A stretch of DNA of 64,000 bases from Crossaster papposus. Its lineage: Eukaryota; Echinodermata; Asteroidea; Velatida; Solasteridae. The notes beneath the pieces were generated by a model. That model was not told where the DNA came from. It did not search any database and saw nothing but the letters and a program-made list of their open reading frames with translations. Location: the NCBI GenBank assembly GCA_037893245.1, contig JBAIAA010000110.1, positions 1,426,001 through 1,490,000 on the forward strand. The letters are read 5' to 3'. A program made the position numbers and the translations under genes. Below, piece by piece: positions 24,851-35,400 of this stretch (positions are counted from its first letter, which is position 1; each line of letters opens with the position of its first letter).

Positions 24851-25770
24851 TTATAGCCTTGTATCCGTTGAGTTGCAGCGCTGTGGTGGTGTGGTGAAGT
24901 TCCTGGGAGAGATGTTCCTTGTCGCAGGCGTTGTATGCCCTGCGGACGAGTGCCAGGTTGATGGATTTCTCGATCTTGGGTTGAAGGAAGGAGCTGCTGT
25001 TGGGCTATCTGTCGGTGTGGGTTGGTTTGTGATAGACGCTGTAAGTGAGACTCCCGTCCTGCTTTCTGAACAACTCAATGTCAAGAAATTAGATGTTGCC
25101 ATTCCTTTCTTGTTCCACGGTGAACTGGATGCTGTTGTGGTGTTCCAAGAAAAGCCAGAGGTTATCCTGCCCATGCTGCCAGACGACAAAGGTGCCATTC
25201 CACGTACCGGAGCCAAACCCAAAGGCTGTGGTCTGCTGTGGCAATGGCAGTCTGCTTAAACTCTTCTATGAATGTCGCCCAGAACCAGGGATATAGGAGA
25301 TCCCATGGAGGTTCCAGCCGACTGTTCGAAGGATTTATCCTGCCACCGGAAGCGGGATGAGTTGACACAGGCGAGGAGCAGATCATGAAGCTGGTCAGAG
25401 GTGAGGTCGGTGTGGCCCTTGAGGGTGGGGTCTGTTTAAACTCTGTCCTTGGCGATGGTGCTGGCATCAGACGTGGGGACATTGGTAAAGAGGGAGACGA
25501 CGTGGATGAGGGTGGCGAACTGGTCGGATTTCTTCTTGTGGATACTGGGCTGTCAGAAGAATCTTGGGCACTTGGAGATAGATGGCCGGAGCTGCCTGTG
25601 CGAGGGCTGGGAGGGGAAAGGAGCTTCCATTGCAGTTTACTCTTGATGGATGGTGTGGGGTATTTTCGGAGTTCACGGTAGCAGTCCGAGTTGAGGATGT
25701 CTGCCACCTTGCGGTCATACGCGGTCTTGTCCTTGATGACAGTGGCATTGCCCTTGTCCGCTATAGACAC
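24851..25770 (-). pseudogene. Penelope-like reverse transcriptase remnant
   Basis: Family-typical pieces appear in shifting frames on the - strand: ADKGNATVIKDKTAYDRKV near the start, LFTNVP (RT motif A type), GTSMGSPIS (motif B type) and WLRYVEW in place of the usual catalytic YVDD. After that come a KPTHTDR-type segment and RAYNACD. Several frameshifts and the lost catalytic aspartates show a dead copy. About 300 codons remain, less than half of an intact element's protein. Confidence 0.78.
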
Positions 25771-25826
25771 ATCTCACTAAAAGGAATTACCACATGGTGT
25801 TACCGCAAACTACTTATCTTATTGCC

Positions 25827-26429
25827 TTTTTGCCATGTAAACCTTAAATGTCTTTAAATTTGTAATGGGTAGATAAACTCGCAATTTATGAACAGGCTTG
25901 AGGGAAGTTAAAACTGTTGCTTTAGCTGGGCACTACAGGCAAACAAATCAGTGTGCCACATTAGAGTACATCAACAATGTCATGGCTGCCACTGCAACTA
26001 ATTCGTTCATTTGTGAGCTGCATTTTGCCAAAAATGTTCGATTATTTCACCGATTTTTGTATTAATTCAGAATTTATATACTAAACACTATAAACAAACC
26101 TGGAGATATTACATACACTTTTCATCGTAATTTAGCCATCTAATCAGATGGAACTTCGAACTGCAAAAAATGTTCCGTTAGATTTTTAAAAATGTTTTCG
26201 ACCGACCGGCCCAACTTTCAGGCAAACAAATATGAGAACCATAGAAGTAGAAAGGGATGGGATGCCCTATCATTGGGCTGATAGTCTGGTTCTCTGACCT
26301 GACAATACTCAGGTGTCTGAATTGTAGATAAAGTAGCTGCCGGCAACAACAAAAAAAATGCCCTGCTGGTAGCGCAGCTATTTTATACTAAACATGTATG
26401 TTTTTTCTAAGCATGACAAAATAATTCAT
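25827..26429. other. Intergenic stretch, nothing recognised
   Basis: No coding frame, tRNA-like block or repeat shared with other parts of the window was found here. Confidence 0.4.
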
Positions 26430-27010
26430 CTTCAAGCATACTTGAATCCTCAATCCTGATTGGTCGATCCATGGCAACAACGTATAATAGGAGACCATAT
26501 TGCAGTCCCGTACACGTATAAATCTCCGTTCTAAAACGCAGTGCTACACAATCCATTGAAAATTCAAAAGCTGCGCATTTGCATATCTAGTCTTGGTTGC
26601 AAGACCAGCTGAAGTAGATCTGGTCAAGTTTTTGTTACGTGACAGAATTATGCACACACGCATGCAAATGCGACACAATTCTGCGAAAATTTTCGAGCGA
26701 TTATGTGAGTTAGCCAAGACGACCTGCATTGGCGGCCTACGCACGCTGCATACCATGATTAGGACGTCTTGCAACCAAGACTATTGCATCCCATGTGGAT
26801 TGTCGCATTCTGCAAACTGTTAGTGATGCGCGCGTGTGTGGTAGATTCTGGTTTCGCGCAAGTCTTTACTGTTCCGTCTGTACTGCGGGTCAAGTTTGCT
26901 TGAAGATAAATTTGTTATCTGTGTCCCATATACCACTCGGCCTCGTGGTATATATGGGACACAGACGCACTACATTATTCTGTGTTCACTCTCGGGATAA
27001 CTAATAGTAT
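26430..27010 (+). repeat. Dispersed repeat family L, copy 1 (interrupted)
   Basis: Similar to 34640-35020: both carry TTGATTGGTTGATCCATGGC-like text, AATTCAAAAGCTGCG, ATGTGGATTGTC(A/G)CATT, GATGCGCGC and a final CGGGATAACTAATAGTAT. This copy is split by a small MITE at 26590-26781. Type unknown; there is no coding capacity. Confidence 0.8.
26590..26781. mobile_element. MITE K with 15-bp ends and TA target site
   Basis: The ends GTCTTGGTTGCAAGA (26590) and TCTTGCAACCAAGAC (26767-26781) are perfect inverted repeats. TA stands on both sides (26588-26589, 26782-26783). It is nested inside repeat L; the uninterrupted host sequence is at 34.8 kb. A TA duplication suggests a Tc1/mariner-type mover. 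Confidence 0.88.
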
Positions 27011-27514
27011 TATAAACTATTTCAACAGCCAAACAAATTGTTTCTTATAACCAACAAATATTATTTATCGGTGTTTTTGGAGGACATATGCGCAGTTTCA
27101 CAAATAAGAACGATTGTCTGCAATGTCAAAATGGGTTTTAAATTTTCTTTTTTATCTGGTTACATTTGAAAACTGGTGTATTTTACAAAATCTGCATATA
27201 CAGCTACAGTGGATGTTAACATTTTCGTAAAATTGATGGCTTAGTAAAGTCCAGTTTATTTTGCTAAATTATTGTAAAAAGTGCTAATTACGGGAAACTT
27301 GTAATGAATTGTTTGTAAACTGATGTATATGTTTTACTGCATTTTTTGTAACAAAATAAATTCTCGAACCATTGTATGTATTTTTATGTGCTTTAAAGTT
27401 ACTTTCAGAGTGCAAGTTCAATTTTGTTGGGAATCCCACCCGTGGGAGGGAAACCTCTGCCCAAATTTTCAAAAAATGGCACATTTATGAGATAGCCTAT
27501 ATTTCGGACCTCCT

Positions 27515-27539
27515 CCCCCCCCCCCCCCCCCCCCCCCCC
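27515..27539. repeat. Poly(C) tract, 25 bases
   Basis: An uninterrupted C25 run followed by a C/T-rich stretch to about 27680. Long proline or glycine frames across it are artefacts of composition. Confidence 0.9.
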
Positions 27540-27696
27540 TCGGGGCTCCTCCCTCTTCCCCCTTCCCGGCCCCTCGCTGCTACCCCAGGACCCCTTCTCT
27601 TCTACCAAGCTCCTGTCCTAGGCACCCCCCTCGTTAGGCCCCACCCTCATCTTCTCCGCACTACAGTCCTGGGACTATCCTTTTTCAAGTTATAAT

Positions 27697-27775
27697 ATGG
27701 CACCGCCTGGGTTTGAACCCAGGATCCTCCGCACTGCAGTCCTGAGCTTATCTGATTGAGCTAACTGGCTCTTGA
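27697..27775 (-). repeat. tRNA-derived SINE or tRNA pseudogene
   Basis: On the - strand it has AGCCAGTTAGCTCAATCAG (A-box region) and GGGTTCAAACCCA (B-box). The two halves are spaced as in a tRNA, but no perfect acceptor pairing is seen, so I do not call a functional tRNA. Confidence 0.6.
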
Positions 27776-27884
27776 AAAAACATTCCCAAATATTATTTAT
27801 AAACCTTAGGTTGACCTAATGCCTCTCCAAAAAATAGACTATCTGTTTGTAAACAAATAAAACTATCTCAAAAAAAATAGACAA

Positions 27885-27975
27885 AGTCCAAATTATAGAC
27901 TAAGTCCAAAGTCCAAATTATAGACTACCCCAAGTCCAAAGTCCAAATTATAGACTAAGTCCAAAGTCCAAATCA
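27885..27975. repeat. Short tandem repeat, ~30-bp unit, three copies
   Basis: AAGTCCAAAGTCCAAATTA followed by TAGACT repeats three times with a small insertion in the second copy. Confidence 0.8.
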
Positions 27976-28599
27976 TTATTTTGCCAGTCATTTTTAAAGT
28001 TAGTTAAAACTGCGAGCAAAGGTAACACACAAATAAATACAGTAATACTTTTTAATGCAATAAACAAATCTTTAATAGCAAATTCAGGGTTTTTCAATCG
28101 GAAGTATTTTTCAAATACACAAATGTTAAAAATAAAATTAAAAAACACATTACTAAAAAATAAAAGCAAATTTTCTGTTCTTTGTGGACCCATCCTTAAA
28201 AATGTAAATACATTGTATAACTAAAGATATTGGCACCCAAACAAATACAAAGCATATAATTCCAAAACATATAATACAGAAATAATTCTTAAAAACATCC
28301 CGCATGTTTTTATACATTTACTTTAAAAGAAAGCATGCATCCGCCAACTTGATAATAATATTTACACAAGTTCTAATTATCTAACAGTGATTATAGAATT
28401 CACAAAATGGTTTACATCTTTCCTGGTTTTTTGTTTTTAATTCTTTGAGTAATCAAGTAAATTCTACTACAAGTAGCAGCAGGGATTTGGAAAAGGGCCT
28501 TGTCGTCAAAAGCCCCAAGTTTACCAGTGAAATACATCGTTGATGTACATCTGTGGGTACCATTTATTCTGAGTTAATACTCTCTTCCATAATCTGAAA

Positions 28600-28705
28600 C
28601 CGGTTCCTAACATCAATGGTCGGCTACTCGAGTGCCTGGTTCCAATGCACGGTATTCCGGAGGTCGCAGGTTCAAGTCCCACCTTGCCAATTTCTTTGTT
28701 CACAT
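28600..28705 (+). repeat. tRNA-derived SINE fragment
   Basis: It contains CGGTATTCCGGAGGTCGCAG, then the B-box GGTTCAAGTCC and CACCTTGCCAATTTCTTTG. The A-box half is lost. Same family as 2455, 33025, 49635 and 52529. Confidence 0.75.
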
Positions 28706-30259
28706 TGAAACTAATTAAATTGTTAGTAACATTTTAAAAGAAAACCAGTAATTAAGTTCTAATCTGTCACTACTATACTATCTAGGAACTGTTTTTGTTT
28801 GCAATAAAGGGGGGGGGGTTGAAAAGTCAAATTCAAACCTCAAGAATATAAAAAAAAAATGTCCACTTGATTTGTAGGTTTTCCTACAAAAAACGGCAAG
28901 AAATTGTACATTTCATTAGAGTATAAAACAATAGTAATACAAGGTGAGCTCTGTGATTCAGCAATATAATTCAAGGTGTAACATAATTTGCATATAAAAT
29001 TCTGCATAAAGAAAAAAATATACGACTTAAAAAAAACAATGTTTGAAGTAGTAACAAAAACTATTATATGGCACTACATGTATGAAATATTTGATACAAA
29101 CTTCAAAGCGATACATACCGTGTACACATAGTTTGATTAAAGTTTGTGTGGAATGTTAACAGTGATAAAAGTGAGTTGGATTTAAAACTTATCACTACTT
29201 CAATAAAAATCTGTCGCCTAAACATACCATTAGAACCTAATGTTCTTACAGCACTGAGCAAGTTCGAGCTTGGACCGAGGTTAGCAATTAGCAATTAGCA
29301 AAATCTCGGTTGGAAGAATTAATGAGCACCAGTCAATAATAATAAACACTGCGTGAACGATTGGCTAGTACCCTGTTGTTACTACAGTAATATCCTGTGC
29401 TAATGAGCTCTATCGAATCGGACCCTGGCTATGCTGTTTTGGGTTTTCAACTTCTGACTCAGACAATTAATTTACCAACTTTTTTCGATTCGCGACAGTC
29501 CCTACAGTAACTACACGAGGGTAAATCCTCGACACAACAATCTTCTTTTTTTTTAACCTTGTTACTTGTTCTATATCTACACAAACATTTCTCGGTTAAA
29601 AACGATACAAAAAAATATACATTTTAGGTGATTACAATTTACAAAAACCTAAAAATTTGATTAAAAAATCAATGAGAGTTGCTCTGTCAATGTTGGGACA
29701 CTAACTGATTCTAATCACAATACCTCGACAAACGGGCTTGGGCCAAAAATATACAAATTAATGTTGTGTTTCCAGTAACATTTGCATAAAATGAAATGTT
29801 ACAGTGCATGGAAGGTGTTCTTGTTAATTTGTTTGTACATATGTGCCTCTGTACACAATACATATTGGAAGTCGACTGTCCGGTACATCGTCACGGTTTT
29901 CACAAAGGGAGAAAGGTCTGTCCGCAAAGTATTGTATTGTCTGTCCGCATTTGATGTCGGTCTTATTACATTCAAAGGAATTCATTAAAATCGCTTAATT
30001 AGTAGCGAAGCATTTATCACTTTGTGAAAAAAACACTAAAATGTGTTTTACAGGAGTTTTGCCCCCGCAAACCGACTGTTGCCTCTTCATGGCACGCACA
30101 AAAAACGTGCACTGCAACGCTATGGTGTAATAGGGCAAAATCAACTTTGCCTTTTGCGTGAAAACTGTAAATTAGGGTACCCGGAAACACAACATTTTTT
30201 GTAATTTTTGCCCAGCTAACAAAACCAAGTTGACGTACCGTAAGACTTTATACACTTAT
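28706..30259. other. Intergenic stretch, nothing recognised
   Basis: AT-rich, with homopolymer runs. No protein-like frame and no repeat family of this window was found. Confidence 0.4.
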
Positions 30260-30498
30260 GGGGAAAATTTCACGAAGCTGCTAAGCACACACAAATTGCT
30301 TAGCACAAAAAAGTATTGCTTAGTAAAAACAGGTAACTGGCCAAAACTCCATGTGTTTTTCATGCTAAGCAAAAAAAAACAGCTGAATATCACTCCAGAA
30401 CAATAAATGAAAATGTTGTCTGTAACCCTGTTTTTGCCAAGAACAAATTTTCATGCTAAGCAAAATGTTGTGCTTAGCAGCTCCGTGAAATTTGCCCC
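30260..30498. mobile_element. MITE family E, copy
   Basis: The left end GGGGAAAATTTCACGAAGCT (then GCTAAGCACA) is complementary to the right end TGTGCTTAGCAGCTCCGTGA (then AATTTGCCCC). It is about 240 bp and non-coding. Confidence 0.85.
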
Positions 30499-32209
30499 AG
30501 GATGGTCTAAAATCTCCCACCATACACTTAATATCTTGAGGTCCCTGACTATTCCATACACTACAGCAACAAATATTAGAAGAAGCCATACTGGTATTCC
30601 AACTACGCATGTGCACATAAGAATTTGATGATTTTTCCTTCGAGAAAAACATTTCATTGTATTTCAAACATTTCAGATTTCAAGAGATCGTCGTGTTCTT
30701 AAAGGGGCACTATGTCCTGAAAGCACCCAATTAAGCTACAGAACGCATTTTGAACAAAATGATGTTAATCGGAGAATATAAACATCCACACAACCATCCT
30801 TTAAAAACAGGGTGTTTTTGTGTTCTTCTTGTGTAGAACGAGTTTCGGGGTCACTTTTTTTAACCCCTAAAACTCGAGCTGTTTGGGTGTACGAGGTCTG
30901 ATTTTAGCCGAAAAGTGGTCGCTTTTTGCGGGCGTGTAAGAAACCACATTTATACATTGGTACTGTTTGTGGGAAACACACAACGTGTATCGAACATTGA
31001 ATAAAAAACGACAGGAAAAAGGTATGCGTACTCTCCATCGTCTTTTCGATTGCACAAAATTTTTAAGAGAATGCAGATTCGGTTACCACGTCCCCCATAG
31101 CCTTGTGTGTGTTTTTTTTCCGTGTTTATCCCAAGAGAAAAATCATTGAATCTTGTTGTGCACATGCGCATTTGGAATACTGAACGGGCTTATTGATGAC
31201 GCAGTAAGGCCTACGCATGGGTGCAAGTAATAAATGCAAGTTGTACACCCAATGTACACAATTCAGTTGAATTTGCACATAAGGGAATAATACCTCAGCA
31301 CTGCCTACCTGCACCTTCTGCCTATCTGCTCCGTGCACAAGCACCCCATCAAAGGGAGAGTTGGGGAAGACTGCCTGAGGACATCAGACGCTCATGCCAA
31401 GATGCGGTAAACTCTGCACATTTGGGAGAAAAGAGGTCGCGCTTACTTTGCCGAACATACAGTTGTGAACCACATAACGACGAGGATAGCCCTTTGTTTT
31501 TCCTTTATTCCTGTACATGTACTGTAACCTAACCCGCTTCGCCTTACGCTACCCGAGCGACCGGCAAAGAACAAATTTTGACCTAAAAACTATCGCTCGA
31601 GGATTCTTTGTCCCTGTAATTTATCTTTTGTTCTCTTTCGTGTCTCAATCCTTGGTCGTTATACAAGGTAAGAGCATTAAAAGACATATAGTATGCCCAC
31701 AGATATATAAACGCATAGACCGCCAGGTCTTATACAACGACATGATCATTTCGTGATTTTCACGGCGCCCGACTAAAATGCCAACTACGGATCAAATTCA
31801 GAATGTGTACACAGCTGAAGAGTTCCAGTCAAATAATTATATGAAAGCATTTTTTTATAAAAAAAATTAAACATACCGGGATGTACGAAACGAAGTGTCA
31901 ATTTTGATACTTCCAAATGAATATTTACAAGACCCATTTTTGGGTTAAGCACATTGCCAAGTAGGCGCACTAGACGGGAAAAGTGTGCGGTGCATTGCCC
32001 GACGAACGAACGATACGTACATAATTATATAAACGCACAAGCAAAGTGCGTTACGCAATAGGCGCAAAGAAGGTTATGAGCAACCATTCACCGACGCCTC
32101 GTTTTGCCCTCACAACTAGTGGTCCATGCGATTATAATTCTGTAGCTGTGCACAAAGCTCATTGAGAGCAATGACCCTTATAGATTTAAAAAAATATTTT
32201 GTGAGAATG
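30499..32209. other. Region downstream of EFHD2, no gene supported
   Basis: A + frame at 31221-31532 carries a short stretch reading WGRLPEDIRRSCQDA, but it has no recognised relatives and no splice context. The 3' UTR of the swiprosin gene may extend here: AATAAA on the - strand lies at 31504-31509, about 900 bases past the stop. Confidence 0.35.
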
Positions 32210-32335
32210 AGACCGCATCCGAAACCTTAGGGCTAGGGCTATTGTCTAGGTGTGCGCTCATTACAACCATGTGGGGAAATGCTGACAATAGCTGTAGCCG
32301 TAGGTAGATCTAGAAGCCTGTTTCGGACACAGCCA
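32210..32335. repeat. MITE family F, copy
   Basis: It begins CCGCATCCGAAACCTTAGGG and ends CCTGTTTCGGACACAGCC, imperfect inverted repeats. Its interior, GGGGAAATGCTGACAATAGC, is also present in the copy at 56250-56372. Confidence 0.75.
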
Positions 32336-32405
32336 GAGAGTACAGGGTCTTCTTACCTTGGGCCTATGACAGTGGGTCATGATGGTGAGTTCCCCCCATC
32401 TAGAT

Positions 32406-35400
32406 CTAGACCTTGAAAGCCGCCTGCTTGGCTTTAAACTCCTCCCTCCTTATTTTCCGTTGCTCTTCTTCTTGCTTCTTCTCTTCTTGCTCCTGTCGGA
32501 TCTCCTCCTCAAACTTTTTGACTTGCGTTTGTTCGTTGATCTGTGGCAGGTAAACCATCAACAAATAATTGAGAAAAAAAGAAGGCATGATAAGGTCGTC
32601 TTTTTTGGTTACATAGGTAATGCAATCTTTTTTCTTTAACCAGTTCACGCCGGAGGACATACACACAAAGTTTTCCCAAGATTTAAAACGGATGACGCAT
32701 ATAAACACACCACGAGCAAGGCCAGAACTGTCTGCAGCAGCGAGCAAGGCCGGAAATGCATGGGTGTGCTTCCCGGTACCATCGGCTTTAACCCGCCTCG
32801 GATCCAGTTTCGTTAAAAATAATCGTGCGCCTCAGTTCGGGGATGATACAATAAACTGGTTAATTACATACCGGTACATGTTAGTAATCATCACAAAGAC
32901 ATAAAACCTCTTGAGTTGAGGGTGTTTTCATTACAAATGCCCAACTTTTTATATGGGCAAGTTGCCCATTCCATTTGTTCAAGATTAAAAAGAAAAATTG
33001 TATCAAAATTTTACAGATTTTTACGGTATTCCGGAGATCGTAGGTTCGATTCCCGCCTTGCCAATTTCTTTGTTCACTTTAAAAACATTACCTTTCAGTG
33101 ATTGTTTTAACATTTTGTTTCCCTACAAAAACAGCTCAATATCTGTGTTTTATTTTAATACAATACACTTTGATGAATAACCTTGTATTAAACTCCAGTT
33201 TTCTATTTATAACTCATTCATGGAAGCTGTGGAGGAGCTGCACCTAAGTTTTTTATAGCCTGAAAAGGTCAAAGGTCGGCTGAGAACAGACTTCCCAGGA
33301 AGTCTAATTTTACATCTGCACTCTATTAGGCTTCATTCAAGTCTAAAGCAGTGGGTGAACATACTGGGAGCTGGGAGGCCTGTAGCCACCTGGCGTAAAG
33401 CGCTAGACAATTCTGCATTGGAGTTTGTGACTGAAGACGTTGGCTGGACAGGAGGTTATTTAGTTGAGTAGCTGAGTATAACTCTTGCTGCAGCCGCAGT
33501 GGCAATGCGCCATGCTTTAGTCTACCAGTAACACAATCGTGGGGCACACATTCAGACTGGAATTAAGTCTAGGCTTTTTCGCCCATCACTCAACCCTAGG
33601 AAACCATGTGACAGGTTTAAGCTCAGGAAGGTGTGTGTAGACCAGTGGAATAAAAGGTCAGCAAGACTCCAGGCAATCCAGATGACAATTTTTCAAGTAT
33701 TTACAGATGTGTGCCAAGTTCATTTAAGGAAGGGATTGTAAAACATAAATTAAGAGCTATGCAGAAATAAATCTCTTTACTTTTTCTGAGGGGACTTGAG
33801 GATGAAGTAAAGCATGCCATTTGCCTACAATTAAATAAAGGCTTCCAAGTCTGACTAGCACCCTCTTGAATAAGAGACATTGGCAAATTAGGCAAACCCC
33901 AAACAATAGAGCTGGATAAGCTCCGTTGGGAGAGCACTGGAATGAAAATCAGGATGTCGCAGGTTCAAACCTCACTCGAGCCAATTGTTTTCATTAATTT
34001 TAAAACTTGTGTAAAAAAACCACTAACTTATAAGTGAAACTTGTAACCACTCCTGGAATGTCTCATTAATTTCTAGCGTTACTGGTACATTCCAACTGTT
34101 ATAACTTTTGTTAGCAGTTCAAGTGAGAGGACGTGTATACACGCAAAGTTTTTCCGGAATTCAAAATGAATGACAGATAAACAACGTCGCGAGCAAGGCC
34201 GCAATTATCAGGGTGTGCTACCCACAGATGCCGGCCTGAACCCGTCTCGGATCAAGGTTCATAAAATACAATCCCGTGCCTGGGACCAGTCAATGTCAAA
34301 ATAAAAACGACGCGAACTGGTTATAACAGTAGTGTAAAATTCACTGCTTCTGCACTTCATTTGAGGCGGACTCACCTTGGCTTCAAAGAAATTCTTGGCT
34401 CCGCCCACCCCTTCCTTGTCCACGTCAATCTCGGTTAGTCTGGCCAGGGCACTCAGCCCGCTGTCGACATCCAGCTCCCCTGCCGCTGCCTTCCGGAAAA
34501 TCAGCAAAAACTGAGGACAGGTAAAAGAAATTTAAAAAAAAACTGTTAGTGACATCATTTTAAATGGGGCCGCAAATCACTTCCGCCTAACGGACCTCAT
34601 TTACATAAATTATCATATTAGGGAGAAAATGTCTATTAACAATACATTTTATCTTCAAGCAAACTTGGATTCTTGATCTTGATTGGTTGATCCATGGCAA
34701 CAATATGACACGACCGTACCATATATTACACGCCCCATATCAAACTCCGTGCTGTTCTAACTCCACGTATTGCGCAATGCGAAAAACACAGTGCTGTGCA
34801 AATTATTGGAAATTCAAAAGCTGCGTTTGTTTGTCCTACAATGTATGTGGATTGTCACATTTTGCAAACTGTTATTGATGCGCGCATGTGGCACGTTCTA
34901 GTTTTGCGCACATCAGCATCCATGTTCCATCTTTACTACACGCCTTCGGCCTTGTGGTTAATGGGAACAGATGCAGTACATTATTCCGTGTTACACTCGC
35001 GGGATAACTAATAGTATTTAAAAAAGAATATGACAGCTCCGCCCACAATGTGGATACATATGCACTGCAAATGGTCACAGAGTATATTTGTGAGAGCATG
35101 AATTGAATTAGGTTGAAAACATGCAGAGTGTAATGAACTTTTTTATGTCACAATTATGGGCGGAGCTTAACTTACAAGTGATGTGAATGCACAATTATGG
35201 GCGGAGCTAAAGTTCTAGGCGCTGCAAATGGTCAAAGAGTATATTTGTGGGAGCATGACTAGAATTTGGCTGGAAACATGCAGCGCGCGTGAAATGAAGT
35301 TTTTTATATGCACAATTATGGGCGGAGCTAAAGTTCTTTGATCTATGGTCAAACCATAGAGAAAGGAACTTTCTTGGTCAAACTAAGAGTACACGTCGCT

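Larger units (their letters stand above)
23495..25826 (-). mobile_element. Degenerate Penelope-like retroelement, partly tandem copies
   Basis: Read on the - strand: an RT remnant (25770-24851), then a GIY-YIG-type endonuclease remnant and 3' region (about 24720-24140), then a second endonuclease plus 3' region (about 24140-23495). A ~55-bp block stands at 23495-23550 on + and again, inverted, at 25766-25826 (GATAAGTAGTTTGCGGTAAC). Partial tandem copies with repeated or inverted ends are usual for Penelope elements. Many frameshifts show it is dead. A related terminal fragment lies at 61110-61265. Confidence 0.8.

Noticed and set aside
24840-25681. + strand frames of 139 and 98 codons
   Set aside because: They are antisense shadows of the Penelope-like RT remnant.
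27372-27695. Proline-rich 107-codon frame and its glycine-rich antisense
   Set aside because: It is caused by the C25 tract and C/T-rich DNA.
31221-31532. 103-codon + frame with WGRLPEDIRRSCQDA
   Set aside because: It is weakly protein-like, but has no recognised family, splice sites or neighbours to support it.
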